DNA from: Aeromonas eucrenophila
GTDB taxonomy: Bacteria > Pseudomonadota > Gammaproteobacteria > Enterobacterales > Aeromonadaceae
Assembly: GCF_000819865.1 (NCBI RefSeq)
Contig: NZ_CDDF01000001.1
Span: 256,036 to 320,035 of the forward strand
Direction: 5' to 3'
Length of the DNA: 64,000 bases
Under the pieces are notes generated by a model. It was given only the letters and a program-made list of their open reading frames with translations. It was not told the origin of the DNA and did not search any database. The position numbers and the translations under genes were made by a program. Below, in pieces: positions 33,648-43,665 of this stretch; the first letter of the stretch is position 1, and the number at the start of each line of letters is the position of its first letter.

Positions 33648-34676
33648 TTAAAGCAGTCCATCCAGCGCATGATCGGAGAATTTGTGCGCGTCGTCGAAGT
33701 ACTCCTGCAGGGTACGCATGTCTTTGTGCCGTGTCACCTCGATGATCTTGTTCATGGGTTTGCCGGCGGTCACTGCCGAGGTGATGAAACCTCGGCGCAG
33801 GCTATGGCCACTGACATAGAGATCATCGATGACCTGGCCGGTGCGTCGTTTTATCATCAGGTTGATGCCCTGAGGCCCGAGCGGCTCAGGCATGAGTTGG
33901 CCCCAGCGGTTCATGCGGCGAAACAACGGCCCCTCACCGATCCGGCTCTTCTTGAGCCAGTTGGCTAGCGCCGACACCGGACAATATTGCTTGCCCGGGA
34001 TGAGTGCGATTTCAGTCTCGTGCAGCTGATGTTTGCTCGGCTTGAGGCGAAGCCTTATCCCCTGCCCCACGAAGTCGAGATCGCTGACCTCGATACGGGC
34101 GGCTTCCGAACGGCGCAAGGCTCCGCTGAACATCAGCAGCAACAGGGTATGATCCCGTAGTCCCGCCAGATTCGAGGTATCGATGTCATCGAGCACCCGA
34201 ATGAGCGGCTGCAGGGTCAGGGCCCCCGTCTTGCGTTTTCGATTATCGCCGAGCCGCACTATGCCGCGCATCATCTCCTTGATCTCCGCATGTTCGGTCG
34301 GCATGGGATGGATCCCCTTCTGCTTGAAGGCATAACGAATGCCGGCGAGTCGCCGCACCAGGGTCGCGGGTTTGCGCGGCTCGCCATTGCGTAGCTCCCC
34401 CTTCCCCTCTTGCTTGTCCAGCCATACCCAGTCGGCCAGGATGCCATCGGCCTGATCCGCCAGAAAGTTCATGATGTCGTGATGGGAGGTTTGCAGCGGA
34501 TCCAGCTGCTGCAGCTGGCACCAGTAGACGAAGATACGGGTATCTGCCTCATAGGCATTGAGGGTCGAGTCCGCCTTGGCACTGCGCAAGAAGCGCCTGG
34601 CTCGGCTGTTGAGCTGAGGATCGAACACAGCCTGCAATGACTGATTAGCGGGATTTTGAATGGTTGGATAAGCCAC
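33648..34676 (-). CDS. tyrosine recombinase B (solitary)
   Basis: This 342-residue tyrosine recombinase has a complete active site: R188 (GALRRSE), K215 (KPSKHQ), H291 and R294 (GHSLRRG), H317 (TRHKD) and Y326 (QEYFDD). An N-terminal core-binding domain spans about 25-125. It is flanked by a degenerate dif-like stretch on the left and a 30-bp perfect palindrome with a dif-like core on the right. There is no obvious cargo, excisionase or repeat-bounded island. It differs from recombinase A and from XerC/XerD. It interrupts the space between rsmF and tatD. Confidence 0.87.
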   Translation of the reverse strand: MAYPTIQNPANQSLQAVFDPQLNSRARRFLRSAKADSTLNAYEADTRIFVYWCQLQQLDPLQTSHHDIMNFLADQADGILADWVWLDKQEGKGELRNGEPRKPATLVRRLAGIRYAFKQKGIHPMPTEHAEIKEMMRGIVRLGDNRKRKTGALTLQPLIRVLDDIDTSNLAGLRDHTLLLLMFSGALRRSEAARIEVSDLDFVGQGIRLRLKPSKHQLHETEIALIPGKQYCPVSALANWLKKSRIGEGPLFRRMNRWGQLMPEPLGPQGINLMIKRRTGQVIDDLYVSGHSLRRGFITSAVTAGKPMNKIIEVTRHKDMRTLQEYFDDAHKFSDHALDGLL

Positions 34677-34735
34677 TTAAGTCGATGATTCTATGCGAAG
34701 TTTCGGAAGATCTTACAGGATCTTTCAGATCCATC

Positions 34736-34765
34736 AAGTATCGATAATGAATATTATCGATACTT
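34736..34765. repeat. 30-bp perfect palindrome with dif-like core
   Basis: AAGTATCGATAAT (34736-34748) and its exact reverse complement (34753-34765) flank GAAT. Viewed as 11-6-11 it is arm AGTATCGATAA, centre TGAATA, arm TTATCGATACT. The inner ATAATGAATATTAT differs from the dif core in one base. It lies 60 bases upstream of recombinase B, so it could be its recombination site or operator. Confidence 0.7.
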
Positions 34766-34932
34766 ATAGGGTGTTGATTTTAACCCCCTTGGCTTCAATG
34801 GCACTTCATCAGCATGATCAATTTCATTACACCGGTCACCAGGATCAGAGCTGCTATGAAGCAACGATAAGTGAGAGATAACAGGATTGATTTATCTGCC
34901 TCATCAGGTGGATTATGCTGACGATGAGAAAT

Positions 34933-34958
34933 AAAAAGGCCCCATTCTTTGGGGCCTT
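34933..34958 (-). terminator. terminator of the tatD end of the fab-tatD block
   Basis: AAGGCCCC / GGGGCCTT pair around ATTCTTT. On the minus strand the stem is followed by a T-run, nine bases after tatD. Confidence 0.88.
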
Positions 34959-34966
34959 GTTGTCGG

Positions 34967-35746
34967 TTATTTTTTTGCCAGCTTGAACAGCTCGAAGAAG
35001 TTGTGGCTGGTGGCCTCGGCCAATTCTGCCAACGGCATCTGCCGCAGATCGGCGATGAACTGGGCGACGTCTCGCACGAAGGCGGGTTCGTTCTCCCTCC
35101 CCCGGTGCGGGATCGGAGCAAGATAGGGAGAGTCGGTTTCGACCAGCAGTCGCTCGAGGGGCAACGCCTTGACCACGGCTTGCAAGGCGGCGGCATTCTT
35201 GAAGGTGACGATGCCGGAGATGGAAATATAGAAACCCATTGCCATGGCCGCTTCCGCCATCTCGAGGGATTCGGTGAAGCAGTGCAGCACACCGCCCACC
35301 TGATCGGCCCCCTCTTCGCGCATGATCTGCAGGGTATCCTGCTGGGCATCCCGGGTGTGGATAATGAGCGGCTTGTTCAGCGCTCGCGCCACCCGAATGT
35401 GCTCGCGGAAGGAAGCTTGCTGCACCTCCTTGTTTTCCGGCGAGTAGAAGTAATCCAGACCCGTCTCGCCGATGGCGACGACGCGAGGGTCTGCCGCCTG
35501 GGTCAACAGCAGCGCGGCGTCCACTCCGGGATCCTGGTTGAGCGGGTGCACCCCGCAGGAGGCAAACACCTGGGGATAGGGGACGATCGCCGCCAGCATG
35601 GTCGGGAACTGTGCCTGAGTCACGCTCACACACAAAAAGTATCCCACCTCCAGCGCCGCGGCTTTCGCCAGCACATCGGCCATGTCGGTCTGCTTGCTGC
35701 CATAGCTCAGGCGATCGAGGTGACAATGGGAATCAACGAGTAACAT
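34967..35746 (-). CDS. TatD-family metal-dependent hydrolase (YcfH type)
   Basis: This 259-residue TIM-barrel hydrolase binds metals through D-x-H-x-H (DSHCHLD, H7 and H9), a Glu in GETGLDYFY and later histidines (IHTRDA, HCFTES). TatD-like proteins are reported as DNases or D-amino-acid tRNA-type hydrolases; the YcfH substrate is not settled. The holB-ycfH order matches E. coli. The 31-base gap to holB suggests co-transcription. Confidence 0.92.
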   Translation of the reverse strand: MLLVDSHCHLDRLSYGSKQTDMADVLAKAAALEVGYFLCVSVTQAQFPTMLAAIVPYPQVFASCGVHPLNQDPGVDAALLLTQAADPRVVAIGETGLDYFYSPENKEVQQASFREHIRVARALNKPLIIHTRDAQQDTLQIMREEGADQVGGVLHCFTESLEMAEAAMAMGFYISISGIVTFKNAAALQAVVKALPLERLLVETDSPYLAPIPHRGRENEPAFVRDVAQFIADLRQMPLAELAEATSHNFFELFKLAKK

Positions 35747-35777
35747 ACATAACCTTGCTTGTTTGCTTAATCGGCCG

Positions 35778-36725
35778 TCATAGCCAGCGATTGAGCCAGT
35801 TCATCAGATGAATGGTGGGGTTGGAGAGCTGTCCCGGCTGGCAGGCTGCCTTCAGGGCGACCAGCTGTTGCTCCGCCTCCAGCAGTTTCTCGCTGGAGTG
35901 ACGCTCGGCCAGTTGCTGACTGAGGGCCGTCAGATCCGGCATCGCCAACTGGTGATGACCGCAACCGGCCTGGGTCTTGAGGGCATCGCACAGGAAGAGT
36001 TGCAACCAGTGCAGCCGTACCTGGCTGTCTTCCACCAGTTGAGCACAGACGCTGGCCGCGCGAGTCGGAGTCTGTGACAAAGAGACGAAGCTCTCCAGCA
36101 GGGTCCGGCGTGCGCCATCTTGCTGATCTTCCAGATAACGGAGCACCCGCAGCGGCGCCCCCTGGCAGATCCGCACCTGGGCCTGCGTCGCCTGATGGCC
36201 TTGCTGTGCCAACCAGTTCAGGGTCTCCCCTTCCGCCGGCAAGTGACAGACGTGCTTGTGACAGCGACTCAAAATGGTCGGCAACAGGCGCGACACATTG
36301 GAGGCGATCAGCAGCAGCAGACTGTCGCCGGCCGGCTCCTCCAGGGTTTTCAGCAGGGCGTTGGCGGCAGATTCGGTCATGCGCTCCGCGTCCGGGATGA
36401 TCACCACCTTGCCGCGTCCTAGCTGGGCCGTGCTCTGCAGCCGGGTGCAGATTTCGCGAATGGCCTCGACCCCGATGGTCTTGCTGTCGGCACCCAGGGT
36501 GCCGAGATCCGGGTGGTGTCCCTTGTCCAGCAGCTGACAGGAGTGACACTGGCCGCAGGGTTCGCCCGCCACCGGTTGCTGACAAAGATGCAACCTGGCC
36601 AACCGTTCGGCCAGTTGCTCCTTGCCAAGACCAGGATCGCCGAGCAGCAGCCAGGCATGGCCGAGGCGACCACGCTGGGCACTTTGGCTCAAGGCCTGCC
36701 AGTCCGGGATCAGCCAGGGATACAT
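35778..36725 (-). CDS. holB: DNA polymerase III subunit delta'
   Basis: This 315-residue AAA+ clamp-loader subunit acts as the rigid stator of the gamma complex that loads the beta clamp. The P-loop region reads GDPGLGKEQ, and a four-cysteine zinc module ([16 protein letters not shown]) follows at about 50-65, both typical of delta'. It overlaps the tmk end by 16 bases. Confidence 0.93.
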   Translation of the reverse strand: MYPWLIPDWQALSQSAQRGRLGHAWLLLGDPGLGKEQLAERLARLHLCQQPVAGEPCGQCHSCQLLDKGHHPDLGTLGADSKTIGVEAIREICTRLQSTAQLGRGKVVIIPDAERMTESAANALLKTLEEPAGDSLLLLIASNVSRLLPTILSRCHKHVCHLPAEGETLNWLAQQGHQATQAQVRICQGAPLRVLRYLEDQQDGARRTLLESFVSLSQTPTRAASVCAQLVEDSQVRLHWLQLFLCDALKTQAGCGHHQLAMPDLTALSQQLAERHSSEKLLEAEQQLVALKAACQPGQLSNPTIHLMNWLNRWL

Positions 36726-37351
36726 GAGGGCTCGTTCGCCAGGTAGTGGCCGAGGGCCGCCTCGATGGCGGTCTTGACTTGCTCGGGCATCTGCCCGGCA
36801 TCGATCACCTTGATGGAATCGTCCAAGGCTGCGATCTCCAGATAACGGGCGCGGGTGCGCACGAAGAAACCGAGCTGCTCCAGCTCTATGCGGTCCAGCT
36901 CACCGCGATGGCGTGCTCGCTGCAAGCCGATGGCGGGATCGATGTCGAGATAGAGGGTCAAGTCCGGTTTGAAGTCGCCGAGCACCGCCTGCTTGATGGC
37001 GCCGATGAGCTTGGCATCGATGCCGCGACCACCGCCCTGATAGGCCTGGGAGGAGAGATCGTGCCTGTCCCCCACCACCCAGATGCCCTCGGCCAGGGCC
37101 GGTTTGATCCGGGTCTCGACCAGTTGCACCCGGGAGGCGTACATCAGCAACAACTCGGCTTCGATGGTGAGGCGTTCGTCGTGGACTTCTTTGACGATGG
37201 CACGCATCCGCTCGGCCAGGGGAGTGCCACCCGGTTCACGGGTGCACTCGATCCGCTCGATGCCGTGGGCATGCAGATAATCGGTGACGTAGCGCACCGC
37301 GGAGCTCTTCCCTGCCCCTTCCAATCCTTCAATTACGATAAATTTCGACAT
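36710..37351 (-). CDS. tmk: thymidylate kinase
   Basis: This 213-residue enzyme phosphorylates dTMP to dTDP. It has a P-loop GLEGAGKSS at about 9-17, the DR-type motif TREPGGT and lid residues RARHRGELD. It overlaps mltG by one base and holB by 16, a tight translational chain. Confidence 0.95.
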   Translation of the reverse strand: MSKFIVIEGLEGAGKSSAVRYVTDYLHAHGIERIECTREPGGTPLAERMRAIVKEVHDERLTIEAELLLMYASRVQLVETRIKPALAEGIWVVGDRHDLSSQAYQGGGRGIDAKLIGAIKQAVLGDFKPDLTLYLDIDPAIGLQRARHRGELDRIELEQLGFFVRTRARYLEIAALDDSIKVIDAGQMPEQVKTAIEAALGHYLANEPSCIPG

Positions 37352-38352
37352 TAGGGTTTCTTCAATATGTATTCGCGAACCGCTTTATTGTGTTCATCGA
37401 GGGTCTTGGAGAAATAGTGGGCCCCGCCCCCCTTGGCGACGAAATAGAGATAATCGGTCGACAGGGGATTGAGCGCCGCCTCGATGGACGCCTTGCCCGG
37501 CATGGCGATGGGGGTCGGTGGCAGGCCATCGATCACATAGGTGTTGTACGGATTCACGTCGGTCAGGTCGCTGCGGCGAATGTTGCCATCGTACCTGTCC
37601 TTGACCCCGTAGATGACGGTGGGATCGGTCTGCAGCTTCATGCCAAGGCGCAGGCGATTGACGAACACCGAGGCGATCTGTGCCCGCTCCTCCGGCTGAC
37701 CTGTCTCTTTTTCGATGATGGAGGCCATGATCAGCGCCTCGTAAGGGCTCTTGTAAGGCAAGTTGGCCTGACGCTTGTCCCAGCTCTCCTGCAGGAAGGC
37801 TTTCATGTCCTGATAGGCGCGACGCAAGATGGAAATATCGCTGGCATGAGTGGTATAAGCATAAGTCTCTGGCAGGAACCAGCCTTCCAGCTTGCCGTTC
37901 TCTATGCCCAGCTCCTGGGCTAGATCGGCTTCGCTCTGCTCCACCGTCAGCCGCTCCAGATAAGGAGCGCCTTCGATCTGCTTGCGCCAGTCCTCGAAAC
38001 GGGAGCCCTCGACGAAGGTGAGGCTGAAGTGAAACTCCTTGCCGGAGGCGAACAGGGAGAGGGTCTCCTTGAGGGGGGCCCCTTCCTTGATCTCATAGGT
38101 GCCGGACTTGATGGCCACCAGTTCGGGATGACCACGCAACCAGAGACGCACCGCCCAGGGACTGGTGTCACCCTCCCCCAGCTCGGCGATCAGGCGCGCC
38201 GCGTGGGCGCCTTTCTCGACGGTGAAGAGGCGCGTCGGCCCCTTGTTGGTGAGGGTCTCCACCTCTTGCCATTTGTAATATACATAGCCCCCGGCGACGG
38301 CAACCGACAGGGCCGCCCCCGCGAGCAGGGTGTAAAGCCGATTAAACTTCAA
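37351..38352 (-). CDS. mltG: endolytic murein transglycosylase MltG (YceG)
   Basis: This 333-residue enzyme has one N-terminal transmembrane helix (about 8-26) and a periplasmic YceG domain. The catalytic glutamate is E214 in [13 protein letters not shown], followed by VFVNRL and [10 protein letters not shown]. MltG cleaves nascent glycan strands and sets their length. It overlaps pabC by 11 bases. Confidence 0.95.
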   Translation of the reverse strand: MKFNRLYTLLAGAALSVAVAGGYVYYKWQEVETLTNKGPTRLFTVEKGAHAARLIAELGEGDTSPWAVRLWLRGHPELVAIKSGTYEIKEGAPLKETLSLFASGKEFHFSLTFVEGSRFEDWRKQIEGAPYLERLTVEQSEADLAQELGIENGKLEGWFLPETYAYTTHASDISILRRAYQDMKAFLQESWDKRQANLPYKSPYEALIMASIIEKETGQPEERAQIASVFVNRLRLGMKLQTDPTVIYGVKDRYDGNIRRSDLTDVNPYNTYVIDGLPPTPIAMPGKASIEAALNPLSTDYLYFVAKGGGAHYFSKTLDEHNKAVREYILKKP

Positions 38353-39148
38353 TGACCAAACGCTCCTGTAAACGACGGATCAATACCGGATTGGGATAGG
38401 CCTGATCGCCGATGCGGATCAGCGGCACTATGCCCATCAGGGTATTGGTCAGCCACACTTCTTCGGCCTGCCACAGTGACTCCAGCGGAGCCTCCACGAC
38501 ACGCAGTTCAATGCCCATGTGTTTAAGCATCATCATCACGCGCCTGCGCATGATGCCGTCGACCCCCCCGCGGGAGAGATCCGGTGTGAACACCGTTTTA
38601 CCACGACGCCAAAACAGATTTGCGCTGACTCCTTCTACCAGAAATCCACGGCTGTTCAATACTATACCTTCGACTCCACCCCGTGCGGCAAGTTCGCTCT
38701 TCAATAAAACTTGCTCCAATCGCCCCAGCGTCTTGAGCCCGGCCAGCATGGGGGCATCCCCGAGTTGTTGCTGGCAAACCAGCGCCGCGATGCCATCCTG
38801 CTGCCAGCCCTGGTATTGCCCAGGGTAATCCCCCTGGGAGACGATGCGGGTCGGCGAGTGGCAATCGGCGCCATCATAGCCCCGGCCACCGCTGCCACGG
38901 GTCAACACGACCTTCACGACAGCCTGCGTCTGCCCTGCCGCAAGTTGCGCCACCTCGGTAGCCAACTGGTCCCAGGGCAGCTCCGCGAAACCGAGTCTGG
39001 CGCTGGCATGTTGCAGACGCGCCAGATGGGCCGGCCACCAGACGACCTGCCCCTGTTTCACCAGCATGGTGGTGAAATGGCCGTCGCCGTATGCCAGGCC
39101 GCGATCCCTGGCGGATAAGGCTTCTGTTGGCACTCCATTGATCAACAT
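38342..39148 (-). CDS. pabC: aminodeoxychorismate lyase
   Basis: This 268-residue fold-type IV PLP enzyme converts aminodeoxychorismate to p-aminobenzoate and pyruvate for folate synthesis. The PLP lysine is K139 in GLKTLGRLEQV. The start at 39148 (MLINGVP) matches E. coli and follows AAGGGAC; an upstream in-frame ATG at 39211 would lie in the fabF terminator. Confidence 0.93.
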   Translation of the reverse strand: MLINGVPTEALSARDRGLAYGDGHFTTMLVKQGQVVWWPAHLARLQHASARLGFAELPWDQLATEVAQLAAGQTQAVVKVVLTRGSGGRGYDGADCHSPTRIVSQGDYPGQYQGWQQDGIAALVCQQQLGDAPMLAGLKTLGRLEQVLLKSELAARGGVEGIVLNSRGFLVEGVSANLFWRRGKTVFTPDLSRGGVDGIMRRRVMMMLKHMGIELRVVEAPLESLWQAEEVWLTNTLMGIVPLIRIGDQAYPNPVLIRRLQERLVIEV

Positions 39149-39163
39149 GCGTGTCCCTTTGAT

Positions 39164-39193
39164 AAAAAAGGCCCGATACCAGGGTATCGGGCC
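39164..39193 (-). terminator. terminator between fabF and pabC
   Basis: GGCCCGATACC and its partner flank a short loop, and TTTTTT follows on the minus strand. It separates fabF from pabC and should reduce read-through into the downstream part of the block. Confidence 0.82.
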
Positions 39194-39225
39194 TGACTCT
39201 GCGCTTGGCAACTGCCCAGCGAGAA

Positions 39226-40467
39226 TTATACGCGTTTGAAGATCAGGGAGCCATTGGTGCCGCCGAAACCAAACGAATTGGACAGGGCATAGTCAAACTG
39301 ACCGGCCTTGGCCACATGAGGCACCAGATCCAGATCGCACTCTTCATCCGGATTGTCCAGATTGATGGTCGGTGGGACCATCTGGTCGCGCAGCGCCAGC
39401 ACAGTGATGATCGCCTCGATGGCGCCAGCGGCACCCAGCAGGTGGCCGGTCATCGACTTGGTGGAGCTGATCATCAGTGACTTGGCATGCTCGCCAAACA
39501 CCTGCTTCATGCCGCGCAACTCGGCCACATCACCCAGCGGGGTGGAGGTGCCATGGGCATTGATGTAGCCGATCTGCTCGGGAGCGATGCCGGCATCCTT
39601 GATGGCGTTCTTCATGGCGCGAGCGCCACCATTCCCGTCAGAGGGAGGCGCCGTCATGTGATAGGCATCGCCGCTCATGCCAAAGCCGACCAGCTCCGCA
39701 TAAATCTTGGCGCCGCGCGCCTTGGCGTGTTCGAACTCTTCGAGCACCAGCACCCCGGCGCCATCACCCAACACGAAGCCATCGCGATCCTTGTCCCAGG
39801 GACGACTCGCCTTCTGGGGCTCGTCGTTGCGGGTAGAGAGTGCCTTGGCCGCCGCGAAGCCGCCCATCCCCATAGGGGTGGAAGCCTTCTCGGTACCGCC
39901 GGCAACCATCACATCCGCATCACCGTAGGCAATCATCCGACCCGCCATGCCGATGGCGTGAGTACCTGTGGTGCAGGCGGTGGTCACCGCGATGTTCGGA
40001 CCCTGCATTCCCTTCATGATGGAGAGATGCCCGGACACCATATTGATGATGGTGGATGGCACGAAGAAGGGGCTCAGCTTGCGCGGGCCGCCATTGATGA
40101 GGCTGCTGTGGTTCTGCTCGATGAGTCCCAGGCCGCCGATGCCGGAGCCGATGGCCACGCCAACCCGCTCTGCATTCTCTTCGGTGATGACCAGACCGGA
40201 ATCATCCAGCGCCAGCACACCCGCCGCCACGCCGTACTGGATGAAGAGATCCATCTTGCGGGCTTCTTTGCGGTTGATGCCGTATTGTTCGGGATCGAAC
40301 CCTTTGACCAGGCCTGCGAAACGGGTCGCATACTCACTGGCATCAAAATGGTCGATGAGGGAAATGCCGCTCTGCCCGTTGAGCAAGGCTTGCCAGCTGG
40401 ATTCGGCAGTGTTACCCACCGGGGAAAGCATCCCCAGGCCGGTCACCACGACTCTGCGTTTTGACAC
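39226..40467 (-). CDS. fabF: 3-oxoacyl-[ACP] synthase II (FabF)
   Basis: This 413-residue condensing enzyme elongates acyl-ACP with malonyl-ACP and controls the temperature response of cis-vaccenate synthesis. The Cys-His-His triad is visible: cysteine in [10 protein letters not shown], histidines in [11 protein letters not shown] and TGHLLGAAG. It lies 82 bases after acpP, separated by a strong hairpin. Confidence 0.96.
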   Translation of the reverse strand: MSKRRVVVTGLGMLSPVGNTAESSWQALLNGQSGISLIDHFDASEYATRFAGLVKGFDPEQYGINRKEARKMDLFIQYGVAAGVLALDDSGLVITEENAERVGVAIGSGIGGLGLIEQNHSSLINGGPRKLSPFFVPSTIINMVSGHLSIMKGMQGPNIAVTTACTTGTHAIGMAGRMIAYGDADVMVAGGTEKASTPMGMGGFAAAKALSTRNDEPQKASRPWDKDRDGFVLGDGAGVLVLEEFEHAKARGAKIYAELVGFGMSGDAYHMTAPPSDGNGGARAMKNAIKDAGIAPEQIGYINAHGTSTPLGDVAELRGMKQVFGEHAKSLMISSTKSMTGHLLGAAGAIEAIITVLALRDQMVPPTINLDNPDEECDLDLVPHVAKAGQFDYALSNSFGFGGTNGSLIFKRV

Positions 40468-40509
40468 TGAGGTAGTCTCCGAGAGGTGTTTTGAGAGGGA
40501 GTAAACATA

Positions 40510-40537
40510 AAAGAAGCGGCCCTTGGGCCGCTTCTTT
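40510..40537 (-). terminator. hairpin between acpP and fabF (partial terminator)
   Basis: A perfect 13-base-pair stem with a two-base loop lies 12 bases after acpP, with TTTT on the minus side. It fits the need for far more acpP than fabF mRNA. Confidence 0.8.
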
Positions 40538-40549
40538 CAGAACAGGAAC

Positions 40550-40786
40550 TTATTCCTGATTAGCGGTGATGTAGTCGATAGCCGCTTGAACAGTGGTGAT
40601 CTTCTCGGCTTCTTCATCAGGAATTTCGGTATCGAATTCTTCTTCCAGCGCCATTACCAGTTCAACGGTATCCAAAGAGTCAGCGCCCAGGTCGTCGACG
40701 AAGGAGGCAGCGTTCTTAACGTCTTCCTCTTTAACACCCAGTTGTTCGATGATGATTTTCTTTACGCGTTCTTCGATGTTGCTCAT
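40550..40786 (-). CDS. acpP: acyl carrier protein
   Basis: This 78-residue acidic carrier protein holds growing acyl chains on a 4'-phosphopantetheine attached to S37 in [12 protein letters not shown]. Almost identical to E. coli AcpP. A 157-base gap to fabG probably carries its own promoter. Confidence 0.97.
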   Translation of the reverse strand: MSNIEERVKKIIIEQLGVKEEDVKNAASFVDDLGADSLDTVELVMALEEEFDTEIPDEEAEKITTVQAAIDYITANQE

Positions 40787-40943
40787 GACCTGAATTTTCC
40801 TTTAAAAATACGCTATTGCGTCTGGTTGGGGTAGTTTATTCAATTGACTGGAGTTTGCAAGTAGCTTGCCGCTGGTCAAACCACGAAAAGTGCCAAACTT
40901 CGGCGTACTATCGCAAATTTGAACAGATCTCACGACAAATTGA

Positions 40944-41678
40944 TTACACCATGTACATCCCGCCATTAACATGGAGGGTTTCACCGGTGATATAAGCAGC
41001 GTCATCAGACGCCAAGAATACCACAGCGGCGGCAATTTCTTTCGGATCGCCCAAACGGCCGGCAGGCACCTGATTCATGATGCCGGAGCGCTGCTCTTCG
41101 TTGAGCGCCTTGGTCATATCGGTCTCGATAAAACCGGGGGCCACGGCATTTACCGTGATACCACGGGACGCCACTTCACGGGCCAGCGACTTGGTGAAGC
41201 CAACCAGACCGGCCTTGGCGGCCGCGTAGTTGACCTGACCCGCGTTACCCATGGTACCCACCACCGAGCCGATGCTGATGATGCGACCATTGCGCTTCTT
41301 CATCATGGCACGCAATACCGGTTTGCTCAGACGGTACAGTGAGGTGAGATTGGTGTCGATGATCTCGTTCCACTCATCATCTTTCATGCGCATCAACAGA
41401 TTGTCGCGGGTGATGCCGGCGTTGTTGATGAGGATGTCGATCTCGCCGAAGCGCACCTTGATGGCGGCAAAGACGGTTTCGATGGATTCCTGGCTGGTCA
41501 CGTTCAGTGCCATGCCGCAGCCCTGCTCGCCCAGATAGGCGCTGATAGCCTCGGCGCCGCTTTCGCTGGTCGCGGTACCCACTACCTTGGCGCCACGGGC
41601 CGCAAAGGTTTCGGCAATCGCACGACCGATGCCACGACTGGCACCGGTGACCAACACAACCTTATCGGTAAAACTCAT
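40944..41678 (-). CDS. fabG: 3-oxoacyl-[ACP] reductase
   Basis: This 244-residue short-chain dehydrogenase reduces 3-ketoacyl-ACP with NADPH. It has the cofactor motif TGASRGIG, NNAG and the catalytic YAAAKAG. It lies 12 bases after fabD and is co-transcribed with it. Confidence 0.96.
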   Translation of the reverse strand: MSFTDKVVLVTGASRGIGRAIAETFAARGAKVVGTATSESGAEAISAYLGEQGCGMALNVTSQESIETVFAAIKVRFGEIDILINNAGITRDNLLMRMKDDEWNEIIDTNLTSLYRLSKPVLRAMMKKRNGRIISIGSVVGTMGNAGQVNYAAAKAGLVGFTKSLAREVASRGITVNAVAPGFIETDMTKALNEEQRSGIMNQVPAGRLGDPKEIAAAVVFLASDDAAYITGETLHVNGGMYMV

Positions 41679-41690
41679 GACTCGCTCCTG

Positions 41691-42626
41691 TTACTTGGAC
41701 TGGGCCAGCGCCTGCTCGAAAGAGGCGGCATCGTTGGCGTGAACACCTTCCACGCGCGCATCGATGCGCTTGGCCAACCCAGTCAATACCTTGCCCGGTC
41801 CCATCTCGATCTCGAGGGTGATGCCGTCGTTTGCCATCCGCTCGACCGTTTCGGTCCAACGAACCGGGCTGAACAACTGACGCACCAGGGCTTGCTTGAT
41901 GGCGGCCGGATCCTGTTCACAGGATACGTCCACATTATTGATGACTGCGATGCTTGGAACCTTGATCTCGATCCCATCCAGCGCGGCGGCCAATTTTTCG
42001 GCGGCCGGTTTCATCAGGGCGCAGTGTGACGGCACAGAGACTGGCAACGGCAGTGCACGCTTGGCGCCGGACTCCTTCATCAGCACGTTGGCGCGCTCGA
42101 CCGCTTCCTTGTGACCGGCAATGACCACCTGCCCCGGGGAGTTGAAGTTGACCGGAGAGACCACCTGACCCTGCGCTGCCTTCTCGCAGTTGGCGGCGAT
42201 GGAGTCGTTGTCCAGGCCGATGATGGCGGCCATGGCACCGGTGCCTTCCGGCACGGCTTCTTGCATGGCGAGGCCACGCAGCTCGACCAGTTTGACTGCA
42301 TCGGCAAAGTTGAGGGCGCCGCTGCACACCAGGGCGGAATATTCACCCAGGCTGTGGCCTGCCATGACGGCGGGAGTTGCCCCACCCTGCTGTTGCCACA
42401 GGCGCCACAGGGCGACGGAGGCAGTCAGCAGCGCAGGTTGGGTGCGCCAGGTCTTGTTCAGATCCTCGGCCGGGCCTTGCATGACCAGGGCCAGCAGATC
42501 GTAACCCAGCACCTGACTCGCCTCGGCGAAGGTCTCTTTAATCACGGCGTGTTGCTCGGCCAGTTCGGCCAGCATGCCGACACTCTGGGAGCCTTGTCCC
42601 GGGAAGGCAATGGCAAATCGGGTCAT
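41691..42626 (-). CDS. fabD: malonyl-CoA:ACP transacylase
   Basis: FabD loads malonate onto ACP. The nucleophilic serine lies in GHSLGEYSAL (S92 from this start), and GQGSQ is near the N-terminus. Two adjacent ATG codons exist. The second, used here, is seven bases from AAGGA and matches the E. coli N-terminus; the first would start at 42629. Length is 311 residues. Confidence 0.95.
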   Translation of the reverse strand: MTRFAIAFPGQGSQSVGMLAELAEQHAVIKETFAEASQVLGYDLLALVMQGPAEDLNKTWRTQPALLTASVALWRLWQQQGGATPAVMAGHSLGEYSALVCSGALNFADAVKLVELRGLAMQEAVPEGTGAMAAIIGLDNDSIAANCEKAAQGQVVSPVNFNSPGQVVIAGHKEAVERANVLMKESGAKRALPLPVSVPSHCALMKPAAEKLAAALDGIEIKVPSIAVINNVDVSCEQDPAAIKQALVRQLFSPVRWTETVERMANDGITLEIEMGPGKVLTGLAKRIDARVEGVHANDAASFEQALAQSK

Positions 42627-42698
42627 CATTGATTCCTTTAAGGTAAGACGAAATCGACAAGCGGGCGCCCGAGATGGGTATCAAGGGCGCGCTTGATA

Positions 42699-43658
42699 TC
42701 AGAGACGCACCAGCGCCGAACCCCAGGCGAAACCGCCACCGAAGGCCTCCAGCAACACTAGCTGGCCCGGCTTGATACGGCCATCACGCACCCCTTCATC
42801 GAAGGCGATGGGCACGGAGGCAGCAGAGGTGTTGCCATGACGATCCAGGGTCAGGATCACCTTGTCCAACTCCATGCCGAGTTTCTTGGCGGTGGCGTTG
42901 ATGATGCGGAAGTTGGCCTGGTGCGGTACCAGCCAGTCGAGCTCGCTTGGCTCGATGTTGGCGGCGGCAAGAGTTTCGGTCACGATCTCGCTCAGGCGCG
43001 TCACCGCGACCTTGAACACATCGTTGCCCTTCATATACATGTAGGCTTCGAGCTCGGCACCCGGCATGCCGCGGTGCGGCTGCGGCAGCTTGAGCAGATC
43101 CCCATAGCGGCCATCGGCATGCAGATGGGTGGAGATGATGCCCGGGGTTTCGCTTGCCCCGATCACTACGGCCCCTGCCCCGTCACCGAAGATGATGATG
43201 GTGCCACGATCCTTGGGATCGCACATGCGCGACAAGACGTCCGCACCCACGACCAGCACGTGACGAGCGGCGCCGGATTTGACGAACTGATCGGCGATGG
43301 CCAGCGCGTAGGTGAAACCGGCGCAGGCGGCGGCCACGTCGAAGGCCGGGATCCCCGGCACCCCGAGCATCCCCTGCAATTCACAGGCGGCCGCCGGGAA
43401 GGCGTTTTCGGCACTGGTGGTGGCCAGCACTATCATGTCCAGATCGGCCGCGGTCAGACCCGCCGCCTCCAGCGCCCGCAAGGCAGCCTGATGAGACAGG
43501 GTGGCGACGGTCTCGTCGGCCCCTGCGATGCGGCGTTCACGGATCCCGGTACGTTCCACGATCCATTCGTTACTGGTTTCGACCATCTGCTCGAGATCGG
43601 CATTGGTACGCACCGCACTCGGCAGGTAACTGCCAGTACCCAGAATTTTGCTATGCAT
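42699..43658 (-). CDS. fabH: 3-oxoacyl-[ACP] synthase III (FabH)
   Basis: FabH condenses acetyl-CoA with malonyl-ACP to start fatty acid synthesis. From [13 protein letters not shown] the protein has 319 residues. Catalytic C112 (AAACAGF), His in PHQANFR and Asn in GNTSAAS are present. An in-frame ATG at 43697 would overlap plsX by 32 bases and lacks homology, so 43658 is preferred. Confidence 0.95.
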   Translation of the reverse strand: MHSKILGTGSYLPSAVRTNADLEQMVETSNEWIVERTGIRERRIAGADETVATLSHQAALRALEAAGLTAADLDMIVLATTSAENAFPAAACELQGMLGVPGIPAFDVAAACAGFTYALAIADQFVKSGAARHVLVVGADVLSRMCDPKDRGTIIIFGDGAGAVVIGASETPGIISTHLHADGRYGDLLKLPQPHRGMPGAELEAYMYMKGNDVFKVAVTRLSEIVTETLAAANIEPSELDWLVPHQANFRIINATAKKLGMELDKVILTLDRHGNTSAASVPIAFDEGVRDGRIKPGQLVLLEAFGGGFAWGSALVRL

Positions 43659-43665
43659 AGAGTTC

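Noticed and set aside
34736..34765. The palindrome as the real dif
   Set aside because: Its outer arms do not match XerC or XerD sites, and KOPS polarity does not switch here; the site at 23113 is far closer to consensus.
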